From: Bog-473 sp963755375
GTDB lineage: Bacteria > Actinomycetota > Acidimicrobiia > Acidimicrobiales > RAAP-2
Reading direction: 5' to 3'
NCBI GenBank assembly: GCA_963755375.1
Contig: CAVWKG010000016.1
Location: 2,232,001 to 2,296,000 of the forward strand
DNA length: 64,000 nt
Under the pieces are notes generated by a model that did no database searches, had not been told where the DNA came from, and saw only the letters and a program-made list of their open reading frames with translations. This document shows, one piece after another, positions 44,726 to 53,630 of the stretch; the stretch's first letter is position 1, and each line of letters starts with the position of its first letter. Both the position numbers and the translations under genes were made by a program.

Positions 44726-44993
44726 TGTGCTCTCCTTTTCGCTCGCGACAGTGACGGCATGATGGAGTCGTCCGCGGCCTGGGCCGCTGGCACCCCTGTT
44801 GTCACCGACAGCGATGCCCGTAGGCGAGCAACCACGCATTACTCCTGCTCAGCCACGAGAAAATCAACGTACAGGATTGAGAATGCCTGTGCAGGCGAGC
44901 CGACTCCGGTCGGGCCCGGATCGTGGTGACGCTTCAGATCGAAGGCGAGAGGGGCGCGAGAGCGGAAGACGGGTTGCCCACCGCCCGCCGTTA

Positions 44994-46622
44994 TCAGGCG
45001 ACGTGGCGCTCGACGTAGAGCCCGAAGACCGATTCGAGCGCTCGCATGGACTCGCCCACGCTCACGCGGTGGCGCGCCGCCTCTACGAGGGCCGGCATCA
45101 GGTTCACCGTGGGGTCCGAAGCTTCCTTGGCGATGCGGGCGAGGGAGCGCCGTACCGCGTCGTCATCTCTCGCCTGCTTGATGGCCGCCAGGCGGGCCAG
45201 CTGCTCCGTCTCGACCTGGGCACCGATGGAGAGGGTGGAGGGCGCGACGCCGTCCTCTTCCACGTACCCGTTAACGCCGACCATGATCCATTCACCCTTG
45301 GCGATCTTGGATTGGAAGGCGTAGGCCGCCTCTGCGATCTCCGCCACGAACCAGCCGTCGTCGATGCAGGCGAACACTCCTTGGAGAACCGACCCCGAGC
45401 CGACATCGGTGAGGTGTGCGAAAACCTCCTCGGCCTGGCGCTCGAGCTCGTCGGTGAGCTCTTCGACGAACCACGATCCACCGAGGGGATCGGCCACGTG
45501 GACGACACCGGTCTCCTCGGCGATCACCTGCTGGGTCCGCAGGGCCAGACGGGCGGCGTGCTCGGTGGGGAGGGCAAGCGCCTCGTCGAAGGCGTCGGTA
45601 TGCAGGCTCTGGGTCCCGCCCAACACTCCGGCCAGAGCCTCGATCGCCACCCGGACGAGGTTGACCTCGGGTTGCTGCGCGGTCAGGGACACCCCGGCAG
45701 TCTGGGTGTGGAAGCGCAACTGGCACGAACGCCCGTCGGCCGCCCCGTAGCGCTCGCGCATCCAACGGGCCCAGATGCGACGGGCGGCCCGATACTTGGC
45801 GATCTCCTCGAAGAAGTCGCTGTGGGCATTGAAGAAGAAGCTGAGTCGCGGCGCGAACTCGTCGATGGCCATCCCCGCCGCCATCGCCGCCTCGACGTAG
45901 GCGAACCCGTTGGCGAGAGTGAAAGCAAGCTCCTGCGCCGCCGTCGAGCCGGCCTCACGGATGTGGTAGCCCGAGACCGAGACGGGATGCCACCGCGGCA
46001 GCTCAGCCGAGCAGAAGCGCATGACATCGGTCACGAGCCGCACCGAAGGACGAGGTGGGAAGACGTACTCCTTCTGGGCCTGGTACTCCTTCAAGATGTC
46101 ATTCTGGAGCGTGCCAGACAAGGCGGCCCGGTCGACACCCGTCCGGTCGGCCACACCGACGTACATGGCGAGCACGGGGGCCGCGGGCGAGTTGATCGTC
46201 ATGGACGTCGAGACCTTGCCGAGATCGATATCCGAGAACAGGGTTTCCATGTCGTCCTGGGTGTCGATGGCGACGCCGGCCCGTCCCACCTCACCCTTTG
46301 CCCACGCGTCGTCGGAGTCACGACCGAGGAGGGTGGGCATGTCGAACGCGGTGGACAGACCGTCACCGCCGGCACGCAGCAGTTCCTTGAAGCGGCCGTT
46401 CGTGTCCGCCGCCGAGCCGAATCCGGCGAACTGGCGCATGGTCCACAGCCGGGACCGGTACATGGAGGCGTAGGGCCCCCGCGTGTAGGGGTACTGACCG
46501 GGCAATTCCGCGCCCTCGGGGCCGTAGACGGCCTCCACCGGGACACCCGACATCGTCTCGAAGCGCGCGGCTCGCCGGGGCGAGCTCTCGAACTGTTCCT
46601 GCCAGGTGTTCCGGTCGGCCAC
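44994..46622 (-). CDS. methylmalonyl-CoA mutase-family large subunit (B12 acyl-CoA mutase) without cobalamin domain
   Basis: 542 residues: only the TIM-barrel substrate domain. Clear matches are YPYTRGPYASMYRSRLWTMRQFAGFG, GLSTAFDMPTLLGRDSD, GTLQNDILKEY, PPRPSVRLVTDVM and SGYHIREAGSTAAQELAFTLANG. The Tyr and Arg typical of methylmalonyl-CoA binding (M-Y-x; P-S-x-R) are both present, which favours methylmalonyl-CoA over isobutyryl-CoA; this is a family-level inference. The cobalamin-binding small subunit is not encoded nearby and must come from elsewhere. GTG 46622 is 7 bases after a TAATCT -10 box, so the mRNA is probably leaderless. Degrades branched-chain or odd-chain acyl-CoAs, consistent with mmsA further along. 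Confidence 0.88.
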   Translation of the reverse strand: MADRNTWQEQFESSPRRAARFETMSGVPVEAVYGPEGAELPGQYPYTRGPYASMYRSRLWTMRQFAGFGSAADTNGRFKELLRAGGDGLSTAFDMPTLLGRDSDDAWAKGEVGRAGVAIDTQDDMETLFSDIDLGKVSTSMTINSPAAPVLAMYVGVADRTGVDRAALSGTLQNDILKEYQAQKEYVFPPRPSVRLVTDVMRFCSAELPRWHPVSVSGYHIREAGSTAAQELAFTLANGFAYVEAAMAAGMAIDEFAPRLSFFFNAHSDFFEEIAKYRAARRIWARWMRERYGAADGRSCQLRFHTQTAGVSLTAQQPEVNLVRVAIEALAGVLGGTQSLHTDAFDEALALPTEHAARLALRTQQVIAEETGVVHVADPLGGSWFVEELTDELERQAEEVFAHLTDVGSGSVLQGVFACIDDGWFVAEIAEAAYAFQSKIAKGEWIMVGVNGYVEEDGVAPSTLSIGAQVETEQLARLAAIKQARDDDAVRRSLARIAKEASDPTVNLMPALVEAARHRVSVGESMRALESVFGLYVERHVA

Positions 46623-46629
46623 GCCGCTC

Positions 46630-46650
46630 AGATTACTTCAACGTCAAACT
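46630..46650 (-). promoter_or_regulatory. promoter for the acyl-CoA mutase with ACGTC-core motif (copy 5)
   Basis: On the minus strand TAATCT (46635-46630) sits 7 bases before GTG 46622, with TTGGAA 18 bases further upstream. Between them lies TTGACGTTGAAGT, matching the motif of the two amidohydrolase promoters. Shared elements: TTGACGTYGMAGT. The motif lies over the -10/-35 spacer, where a repressor would act. Confidence 0.65.
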
Positions 46651-46671
46651 ACTTTCCAACTGGTCCGTGGG

Positions 46672-47181
46672 TCACTCGAAGTCGCCGGCAGCGCGGCGGA
46701 GGTCCGCGAGGAGCTCGAAGAGGCGACGGACCGTCGGTGGCGACACCCCGACATCAGTGAAGACCTGCTCGTTCATGGCATCCGTGGCCACCGCGACCCT
46801 CCGCCTTCCCGCCGCGGTCAGGCGGGCCAGCGTGCCTCGCCCGTCGTCGGGATTCGACCGCCGCGTCACCAGACCGTCGTCCTCCAGACGGTCGACGGCA
46901 TTGGTGACACTCGCCGGGTTGACCTGGAGGCGCTCGCCGATCTTTCCCAGGGGCAATGCGCCCAAGCGGGAGAACGACAGAAGCATCAGTACCTCGTAGC
47001 GGGCGAACGTCAACCCCAGCGGCCGGAGGGCGGCGTCGGCGCGCGAGAGGAAAATCTGCTGCAGGCGCATGATCGAGGTAACGACCGCCATGCCGGCCGC
47101 TTGGTCCGGCCATCCGTGGAGGCCCCATTGGCGCTCCGCCTCCGCGATCGGGTCGAAACTCAGCTGGCGCGACTCGACCAC
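46672..47181 (-). CDS. MarR-family transcriptional regulator
   Basis: 169 residues. Winged-helix core LTFARYEVLMLLSFSRLGALPLGKIGERLQVNPASVTNAVDRLEDDGLVTRRSNPDDGRGTLARLTAAGRR is the MarR pattern, with D-x-R/R-G-x-x-x-x-L wing. Read toward the mutase gene with 49 bases between its stop and the mutase start, so they could be co-transcribed; it is divergent from the GH1 gene. Regulated target not certain. Confidence 0.88.
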   Translation of the reverse strand: MVESRQLSFDPIAEAERQWGLHGWPDQAAGMAVVTSIMRLQQIFLSRADAALRPLGLTFARYEVLMLLSFSRLGALPLGKIGERLQVNPASVTNAVDRLEDDGLVTRRSNPDDGRGTLARLTAAGRRRVAVATDAMNEQVFTDVGVSPPTVRRLFELLADLRRAAGDFE

Positions 47182-47251
47182 AGGCGCACGCTAGACGCTC
47201 ATACGATCACCCCGGGCCGGAAGGCTGACTCGATCCGGCGGCAGATCCCGT

Positions 47252-47267
47252 ATGCAAAGCTTTGCAT
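47252..47267 (+). promoter_or_regulatory. second identical 16-bp palindrome, before the GH1 gene
   Basis: ATGCAAAGCTTTGCAT, exact match to 21819-21834, ending 64 bases before ATG 47332. Places the GH1 gene in the same regulon as the glucuronide cluster, some 25 kb away. Confidence 0.75.
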
Positions 47268-47331
47268 GGGTCGATCGTCCGCCAGACTCCGCGGCGAAGG
47301 CTGCATCCGTCACGAACAGACAGGACCTTCC

Positions 47332-48567
47332 ATGACACGTTTCCCGCAGGGCTTCCTCTGGGGCGCGGCGACGGCCGGCCACCAAGTCGAAGGGGGCAAT
47401 ATCAACGCTGATCTCTGGCCGATGGAGTGGGCGCAGGATTCGACCTTCAACGAACCATCGGGTGACGCCTGCGACCATTACCACAGGTATCCCGAGGACA
47501 TCTCCATGCTCGCCGAGCTCGGACTCAACGCCTACCGCTTCTCCCTCGAGTGGTCACGGATCGAGCCCGAACCCGGCTTCTACTCACTAGCCGCTCTCGA
47601 CCACTACGGAAGGATGATCGAAAGCTGCCTGCACCAGGGCATTACGCCCGTGGTGACCTACAACCACTTCACGGTTCCACGCTGGATGGCTGGGAGGGGT
47701 GGTTGGAGCGCGGCGGACGCACCCGCGCGCTTCGCCGAGTATGCGTCCCGGGTGACGCAGCACGTCGGAGACCTCCTGTCGTGGGTCTGCACGCTCAACG
47801 AGCCCAACCTCATGGCAATGATGCGAAGCACGGGCGTCCTGGCCATGGGTGCAGGAGACCGCGAGCCCACGACCGAACCGGTCGAGCCGGGCCTCGCCGG
47901 CATCGGCGGCTTCGACCCCTCGCACTATCGGATGGGGATTGTGGCAGCTGATGTCGACCAGATGGCCACCGCACATCGTCTGGCGGTACAGGCGATCAAA
48001 GCGACCACAGCCAGGCTCAGGACGGGGTGGACCTTGGCCCTGGTCGACCTCCAGCAGGCGGCGGGTGGAGAGGGGCGCTGGCGCAATGCGCGGCGGCATG
48101 GCCAGACCGAGTGGCTGTCCGTCTCATCCGACGACGACTTCGTCGGAGTCCAGACCTACTCCCGAGCACGCATCGGGGCGAACGGCCAGCTCCCCGTTCC
48201 GGACGGTGCGGCCACCATGCAGACCGGCTGGGAGGTCTACCCCGAGGCGCTGAGCCACACGATCCGGTTGGCCGCAGAACACGCCGGAGTCCCCATCCTT
48301 GTGACCGAAAACGGCATGGCAACCGACGACGACGCCGCGAGAATCGCCTACACACGGGCCGCACTCGAAGGGCTGGCCGACTGCATCAGCGACGGTGTTG
48401 ACATACGCGGGTACATCCACTGGACGCTGCTCGACAACTTCGAATGGAACGCGGCCTATTCCAAGACATTCGGCCTCATCGCCTTCGACCGCGAGACCTT
48501 TGCACGCTCGGTCAAGCCCTCGGCCCGCTGGCTGGGCCGAGTGGCCCAGGACAACGGCATGGACTGA
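47332..48567 (+). CDS. GH1 beta-glycosidase
   Basis: 411 residues, a little shorter than most GH1 enzymes (about 450). RFPQGFLWGAATAGHQVEG at the N-terminus, the acid/base Glu in CTLNEPN, the nucleophile in LVTENGMA, and GYIHWTLLDNFEWNAAY near the C-terminus. No signal peptide, so it cleaves imported glycosides. The shared operator with uxaC suggests its substrate may be a uronide or an aromatic glucoside co-occurring with glucuronides (inference). It is divergent from the MarR gene. Confidence 0.9.
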   Translation: MTRFPQGFLWGAATAGHQVEGGNINADLWPMEWAQDSTFNEPSGDACDHYHRYPEDISMLAELGLNAYRFSLEWSRIEPEPGFYSLAALDHYGRMIESCLHQGITPVVTYNHFTVPRWMAGRGGWSAADAPARFAEYASRVTQHVGDLLSWVCTLNEPNLMAMMRSTGVLAMGAGDREPTTEPVEPGLAGIGGFDPSHYRMGIVAADVDQMATAHRLAVQAIKATTARLRTGWTLALVDLQQAAGGEGRWRNARRHGQTEWLSVSSDDDFVGVQTYSRARIGANGQLPVPDGAATMQTGWEVYPEALSHTIRLAAEHAGVPILVTENGMATDDDAARIAYTRAALEGLADCISDGVDIRGYIHWTLLDNFEWNAAYSKTFGLIAFDRETFARSVKPSARWLGRVAQDNGMD

Positions 48568-48585
48568 GGCCTCGAGGACCGCCCC

Positions 48586-49773
48586 TCAGGAGCGCTCAGA
48601 TCCGCGGTGACCCTGCACCTCGAAGCCGACACGCTCGACGTCGGCGGCCAGCCTCTCGAGGTCGAAGCCGTAGAGGCCAGCCGCGTTCTCGCACAGGATC
48701 TTGCGGGCCACCTCCGCAGAGATACTGGGATGTTCCACCAGCGCGTCGACGCGCACCTTCGTGTCGGGGAACACCGATTCGAAGTGGGGGTAGTCCACGC
48801 CGAACATCGCAGCGTCACATCCGATGGCGAATGGCTGGTACTCGGCACTCGGGCGAGCCAGCTCGTCAAGGGGAACCTGATCCTCCGTGAAGGGAGAGAT
48901 GCCCGCAAAACAGTTCGACGCCCAGTAGTCGCGGGCCGATCCCGTGAACTGTCGCATGCGCTGCAGCGTCTGGGCCCAACCGGTCCAATCGTCGCCCCAG
49001 TCCAGGCGACGGTCAAGCTTGCGAATGGCCGGAGCGATCCAATCCGCCTCGGTCTCGACGAAGGCCACGCGCAGATCCGGGAAGCGCTCGAACACACCAC
49101 CAAGGATCATCTGCCAGAGCGAGCGCCCTGAGTAAAAGGAGTGCTCCAGCGCCAACGTCATGATGGCGGCGAATCCGGGCGGACCGTAGGCGGGCGGCCC
49201 GGAACCCCCGTGCTGGCTGATCGGCAGGCCGACCTCCACGCACGCGGCCCAGACCGGATCGAGCGCGGGGTCGAAGAAGAAGGTCCCACCGGGAAGCAGG
49301 GCGGGCATCATGACCCCGCCGAGACCGTGCTCCCTGGCCCAGTGAACGTCATCGACGGCTTTCCCGATGTCGTCGAATGAGATCAGGGCCTGTCCCGCTC
49401 GGCGCCCGGGCGTCTGCGCGCAGAAGTCGGCGAGCCAGCGGTTGTACGTCAATCGGGCCTGCCGGTCGAGCTCGGGGTCGGAGAAAGCCCCCACGTCGTC
49501 GGCCGGCCGCGCCTGGAAGGGCAGTCCGTTCGGGAACAGCACCTCGGCGACGACGCCCTGGCTCTCCATGTCCTTGAGGCGAAGGTCCGAGTCCCACTGC
49601 GACGTCGGGTCGAGGCCGGCACTCAGATTGCCGCTCTCGGGTGCCCCCGCCGCCTCCTCCGCCCTCGCCCAGGCGTCAAAGGCGTCGAGGTACTGCTTCT
49701 CGACGTAGTTCCGATAGTCACTCCGTGAGGCCCGGACGTGCCCGTCTACCGAGACGATCGCGGTCTTCGACAC
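48586..49773 (-). CDS. amidohydrolase-2 family protein
   Basis: 395 residues. Motifs: VSVDGHVRAS (D-x-H metal start), ISQHGGSGPP (metal His), VAFVETEADWI, and AMFGVDYPHFESVFPDT with the late Asp. This is a different subgroup from the two close paralogues at 20470 and 60040 and matches the ones that handle aromatic or CoA-linked acids. GTG 49773 has GAAAGGGGG upstream. The substrate is unknown. Confidence 0.85.
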   Translation of the reverse strand: MSKTAIVSVDGHVRASRSDYRNYVEKQYLDAFDAWARAEEAAGAPESGNLSAGLDPTSQWDSDLRLKDMESQGVVAEVLFPNGLPFQARPADDVGAFSDPELDRQARLTYNRWLADFCAQTPGRRAGQALISFDDIGKAVDDVHWAREHGLGGVMMPALLPGGTFFFDPALDPVWAACVEVGLPISQHGGSGPPAYGPPGFAAIMTLALEHSFYSGRSLWQMILGGVFERFPDLRVAFVETEADWIAPAIRKLDRRLDWGDDWTGWAQTLQRMRQFTGSARDYWASNCFAGISPFTEDQVPLDELARPSAEYQPFAIGCDAAMFGVDYPHFESVFPDTKVRVDALVEHPSISAEVARKILCENAAGLYGFDLERLAADVERVGFEVQGHRGSERS

Positions 49774-49955
49774 CGTCCCCCTTTCGGCGCGACCCTGTCG
49801 CGCCCGTGCTCATGCTAACGACTGCATGGAGCAAGAACCAGGGTCACGCCCCGGGAGGGGGCGGCCGACCCGGACATGCCGCCGTACGCTGTTCGCCGCC
49901 GCGACCTGCTGGAACCCTGTCTAACATCGCGTCACCAGGTCTCAGGAGGAGGAAC

Positions 49956-50708
49956 ATGCGTACGGTTGTCCTAGGAGCTTCGAGCGGGCTCGGGCGGTGT
50001 CTCGGCATCGGGCTCGCGCAGCGCGGTGCGCACACGGCACTGCTGGCACGCCGTCAGCAGCGACTCGAGGCCGCGGCCGAAGAGGCGGGCCCAGGGACGC
50101 TCGCCATCACCTGCGACGTGACCAACGCCGAATCGTGCCGGTCCGCTTTGAACCAAGCGGCCGAGGGTCTCGGAGGCATTGACGCCCTCGTGTACGCGCC
50201 AGGTATCGGTCCGCTCGCCCGTCTCGCCGACATGGATGCGGAAACGTGGCGGCGGGTCTTCGACACGAACGTGATCGGCGCGGCACTCGTGACTGCGGCG
50301 GCGATGTCCCATCTCACCGAGTCCTCAGGCACTGCCGTCTATCTGTCATCGGTGAGTGCATCGCTGACTCCGCCGTGGCCGGGCCTGGGCGCGTACGCGG
50401 TCAGCAAGGCGGCGCTCGACAAGCTCGTCGAGGCCTGGAGAGGCGAACACCCGACCGTAGGATTCACGCGGGTCGTGGTGGGTGAGTGCATGGGCGGCGA
50501 CGGCGACTCAATGCCCGAGTTCGCGAACGAATGGGATCAGGAGCTCGCGGCCGAAGTCATGCCGGTGTGGCTGGCTCGCAACTACATGAGCGGTGCCTTC
50601 GTCGGCATTGAAGACCTCATCACGATCGTCGACTCGCTCCTGCGCCAAGGCGGCGCGGTCGCCATCCCCTCAGTGACGGTCGCCGCCCGCGTGCCCAGGG
50701 AAGGCTGA
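49956..50708 (+). CDS. short-chain dehydrogenase/reductase
   Basis: 250 residues. NAD(P) site VLGASSGLGRCLG (T/A-S-x-G-x-G), catalytic Ser in YLSSVSASL and Y-x-x-x-K in YAVSKAALDK. Typical classical SDR length. The ATG at 49956 follows GGAGGAGGAAC. Upstream GTCTAACATCGCG could hold a TAACAT -10 box. First of a possible operon with the DUF427-TesB genes, 18 bases downstream. Substrate unknown. Confidence 0.88.
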   Translation: MRTVVLGASSGLGRCLGIGLAQRGAHTALLARRQQRLEAAAEEAGPGTLAITCDVTNAESCRSALNQAAEGLGGIDALVYAPGIGPLARLADMDAETWRRVFDTNVIGAALVTAAAMSHLTESSGTAVYLSSVSASLTPPWPGLGAYAVSKAALDKLVEAWRGEHPTVGFTRVVVGECMGGDGDSMPEFANEWDQELAAEVMPVWLARNYMSGAFVGIEDLITIVDSLLRQGGAVAIPSVTVAARVPREG

Positions 50709-50726
50709 GCGCGCCGCCGCTCGCTC

Positions 50727-51977
50727 ATGAAAATCGAGCGCTACCCGTACAGAGCGAGCGCCTGGTGGGAAGGGCAGGTCGTGGCCCGGTCCGGTGCGTG
50801 CCTGTGCGTGGAGGAGTTGGGAGAGGCTCCCGTCCTCTACTTCCCGCTCGCCGACATCGATCTCGACCGATTCGAAGACCAGGGGCGCCGGCACTCCACC
50901 GGGCAGTGGGAGACGCGGGTGTGGAGCATTCCTCCTGCCGCTGACGCTGCCAGTGACCCGGCCAACGGCCACGAAATCCTGTCGAGCCTCGTCGTGCCTC
51001 CTGCGCCCCTTCGCGAGCTCGTGGGGTTCGGGTACTTCGACCAGGACCAGGTGCGGATCGAGGTCGCCGACGCACGCGAGGGTGACGCCGCCCGCGATGT
51101 GACCATCAAGCGCTTCCCCGTTTGGGGCGACGCGACCGACCTGATCGATGTGCTGGACGTGCGCCCTGACGGTCCGCTCAGCTTTGTCGGGGCCGCCCGG
51201 AGCGACGGGCGACGGCCTGTCGTCGAGGGGAGCCAGATGCTCGGACAGGCGATCGTCGCGGCCGGTCGGCATACGGCGGGCCGGCGGGCGCTGTCAGCCA
51301 ACATGATCTTCCTCCGCTCCGCCGACGCCCATGAGCCCCTCCGGTTCGAGCTGGTCGAATTGAGTGCGGGCCGAACGTTTTCCGGCCTGACCGTCCAGGT
51401 GCTGCAGGCTCAGCGCTGCTGCGCGGCGGGCACCGTGCTCCTCGGCGTGCCGTCCGAGGACGTCATCCGGCACGCCGCAGACCCTCCGGACGTTCCGGGA
51501 CCTTACGAATGCCACCCCTACGATATGGGAGTGACCGGCCGTGACATCAGAGTGGTCGACGACGCCTACACGAACGAGCCGGACGCGCCGATTGGGACGC
51601 CGGTTGTGGACGCCTGGGTGCGTTTCCGCGAGGTGCCCGCCGAGCTCGCTCTCAACGTCGGCCTGCTCGCGCAGTTCTCGGGCCACATGTCGATCGCGGC
51701 CGCCCTGCGCCCCCATTTGGGCGTCAGCCAGGCTCAGGCCCACCGCACGCTCTCCATGGGAGTCAACGCCATCAGCCTGTCGCTGCACCGCGAGGTGCGC
51801 GTCGACGAGTGGATGCTCTACCACCATTTCTCGACCTTCGCCGGCGACGGTATGACCCACTCGGAGTGCCGGGTGCACGACGTGGAGGGCGACCTGCTGG
51901 CCTCCTTCACCGTGGAGGCGATGGTCCGCCCGTTTCCCGCCGGCACTGGGGCCGTCGACGACCGGACGGCGCTGTGA
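50727..51977 (+). CDS. fusion protein: DUF427-like domain plus acyl-CoA thioesterase II (TesB)
   Basis: 416 residues. Residues about 1-95 match the DUF427 pattern (GQVVARSGACLCVEELGEAPVLYFPLADID). After a linker, residues about 150-410 match acyl-CoA thioesterase II (double hot-dog): VVEGSQMLGQAIVAAGR, RSADAHEPLRFELVELSAGRTF, and the C-terminal ALRPHLGVSQAQAHRT...EWMLYHHFSTFAGDGMTHSECRVHD. The normal TesB catalytic D-Q-T set is not fully apparent (position reads GDGMTH/SL), so activity is uncertain. Joining DUF427 to a thioesterase is unusual. The stop overlaps the next DUF427 gene as GTGA, so the two are co-translated. Confidence 0.8.
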   Translation: MKIERYPYRASAWWEGQVVARSGACLCVEELGEAPVLYFPLADIDLDRFEDQGRRHSTGQWETRVWSIPPAADAASDPANGHEILSSLVVPPAPLRELVGFGYFDQDQVRIEVADAREGDAARDVTIKRFPVWGDATDLIDVLDVRPDGPLSFVGAARSDGRRPVVEGSQMLGQAIVAAGRHTAGRRALSANMIFLRSADAHEPLRFELVELSAGRTFSGLTVQVLQAQRCCAAGTVLLGVPSEDVIRHAADPPDVPGPYECHPYDMGVTGRDIRVVDDAYTNEPDAPIGTPVVDAWVRFREVPAELALNVGLLAQFSGHMSIAAALRPHLGVSQAQAHRTLSMGVNAISLSLHREVRVDEWMLYHHFSTFAGDGMTHSECRVHDVEGDLLASFTVEAMVRPFPAGTGAVDDRTAL

Positions 51978-52654
51978 GCCTCACGACGGGCCGCGGTCCC
52001 CTGAGTGCCCGGCCCGCCGGACGCTTCACGGCACCGATGCCCGCTGCGGTGACCTACCTGGAGCCGCACCGGCGGCGCGTCCGAGGCATCAGGGACGACG
52101 AGACCGTCATCGACAGCGAACGGGCCCTGTTGGTGCACCGACCGGGCCGCCCGCCGACCTACGCCTTCCCGGCCGGCGACGTCGACGGAGTGGCGGCCCA
52201 GCCCGAGGGTGACGCCCCGGGCTACGTCACAGTCGCCTGGGACGCCGTGGACGCCTGGTTCGAAGAGGACGAGCAGGTGTTCGGACATCCGCGCAACCCG
52301 TACCACCGGGTCGACTGCCTGCGTTCTGGGCGGTGGCTTCGGGTCGAGGCCGCGGGTGCCACGCTGGTCGACACGACGGACACCCTCGCCGTCTACGAGA
52401 CCGCCCTGGAGCCACGCCTCTACGTCGACGCTCGCTTCGTCCGGATGGAACTCCTGCGCCCGAGCACCACCCAGACCTACTGCCCATATAAGGGAACCGC
52501 CACGTATTGGACGGCGTGCATCGGCGACACAGTCCTCGACGACGTGGCCTGGAGCTACGAGGATCCACTCCCAGAGTCCGCCGCCCTACAGCACTATTTG
52601 AGCTTCGACGACAGCAGGGTGACCGTCGGGCACGACCTCCCCACGGCGGGCTGA
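51974..52654 (+). CDS. DUF427-family protein (two DUF427 units)
   Basis: 226 residues. Two DUF427-like units: RVRGIRDDETVIDSERALLVHRPGRPPTYAFPAGDV, then YHRVDCLRSGRWLRVEA...YETALEPRLYVDARFVRMELLRPSTTQTYCPYKGTATYW with the family hallmark C-P-Y-K-G-x-A-x-Y-W. GTG 51974 overlaps the stop of the fusion gene, so they are translationally coupled. Biochemical role of DUF427 is unknown to me; linkage to a thioesterase hints at acyl-CoA or thioester chemistry. Confidence 0.82.
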   Translation: MSLTTGRGPLSARPAGRFTAPMPAAVTYLEPHRRRVRGIRDDETVIDSERALLVHRPGRPPTYAFPAGDVDGVAAQPEGDAPGYVTVAWDAVDAWFEEDEQVFGHPRNPYHRVDCLRSGRWLRVEAAGATLVDTTDTLAVYETALEPRLYVDARFVRMELLRPSTTQTYCPYKGTATYWTACIGDTVLDDVAWSYEDPLPESAALQHYLSFDDSRVTVGHDLPTAG

Positions 52655-52730
52655 CCGGCCCTCGGGGGCCCGAAAACCGTGCCGCTAGTGTTGCGCACTA
52701 AGCGTTAACGGTGGAATTGGGGGCCTCGAG

Positions 52731-53567
52731 TTGGATACTTACGAGACACTGCTGTACGAAGAGGACGACGGTGTTGCAGTCGTCACCCTGAACCGTCCCG
52801 AGGTCCACAACGCGTTCGACCAGCAGATGCAGGCAGAGCTGCGCGCAATGTGGCAGGCATTGCGTCGGAACGACAACGTCCGCTCCATCATCCTGACCGG
52901 TGCCGGCGAGAAGGCCTTCTGTACGGGCATCGACCGAGCCGAATCGATTGAACAGGGGTACCTGATCGACGAGGAGCGCCGGCTGAAGATGGCCAACAGG
53001 ACCGGGCCCGTGTCGACGCCATTCCAGTACAACGATCCCGGGATCAACATCAACCCGAAGGAGAACGACCTCTGGAAGCCGGTGATCGCCGCTGTCAACG
53101 GCATGGCCTGCGGTGGGGCCCTCTACCTGCTGGGCGAGTCCGACATCATCATCGCGGCCGAGCACGCGACGTTCTTCGACCCCCACGTGACCTATGGGAT
53201 GGTGGCCGGCTTCGAATCGATGCACCTGTTGCAGAAGCTGCCGTTTGGCGAGACCATGCGTGTGGTGCTGCTCGGGGCGCACGAGCGCATGTCCGCCGAG
53301 CGGGCGCACCAGATGGGGCTCGTCTCTGAGATCACGCCTTTGGCCGAGCTCATGGAGAGGGCCATGTGGGTGGCACGGGCGATCGCCTCCGCGCCGGTGT
53401 ACGCCATTCAGGGCACGGTGCGGTCGGTGTGGATGGCCCACGAGCTGTCCCGGCGGGATGCCCGCGCCCAGGTGTCGAGCTTTGTCTCGCTCGGGACCCA
53501 GTTCGAGAACATCGCGGAGGGCCAGGAGACGTTTCAGGCGCCCCGGCCCAAGTGGCGGCTTCGCTGA
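52731..53567 (+). CDS. enoyl-CoA hydratase/isomerase family protein
   Basis: 278 residues. VAVVTLNRPEVHNAFDQQM opens the crotonase fold; FCTGIDRAE is the CoA-binding loop; NGMACGGALYLLGESDIIIAAEHATFFDPHV the oxyanion-hole helix. TTG 52731 is the start, with no better alternative in frame before the conserved region; the upstream sequence ctaagcgttaacgg holds a likely -10 box. It may act in branched or aromatic acyl-CoA beta-oxidation; a hairpin terminator follows. Confidence 0.85.
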   Translation: MDTYETLLYEEDDGVAVVTLNRPEVHNAFDQQMQAELRAMWQALRRNDNVRSIILTGAGEKAFCTGIDRAESIEQGYLIDEERRLKMANRTGPVSTPFQYNDPGININPKENDLWKPVIAAVNGMACGGALYLLGESDIIIAAEHATFFDPHVTYGMVAGFESMHLLQKLPFGETMRVVLLGAHERMSAERAHQMGLVSEITPLAELMERAMWVARAIASAPVYAIQGTVRSVWMAHELSRRDARAQVSSFVSLGTQFENIAEGQETFQAPRPKWRLR

Positions 53568-53574
53568 GGAGTTG

Positions 53575-53613
53575 GGCAAGCTCCCGGCGCGCGCTGCACG
53601 CCGGGAACTTGCC
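53575..53613. terminator. 15-bp near-perfect hairpin between convergent genes
   Basis: GGCAAGCTCCCGGCG (53575-53589), a 9-base loop, CGCCGGGAACTTGCC (53599-53613): 14 of 15 pairs. It lies between the crotonase gene and the end of the liv 2 binding-protein gene, so it can terminate both. Confidence 0.8.
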
Positions 53614-53630
53614 GGTCACCTCGGTCGTTC

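Noticed and set aside
44799..46760. 653-codon plus-strand frame opposite the acyl-CoA mutase
   Set aside because: Antisense shadow; the mutase on the other strand has many conserved motifs.
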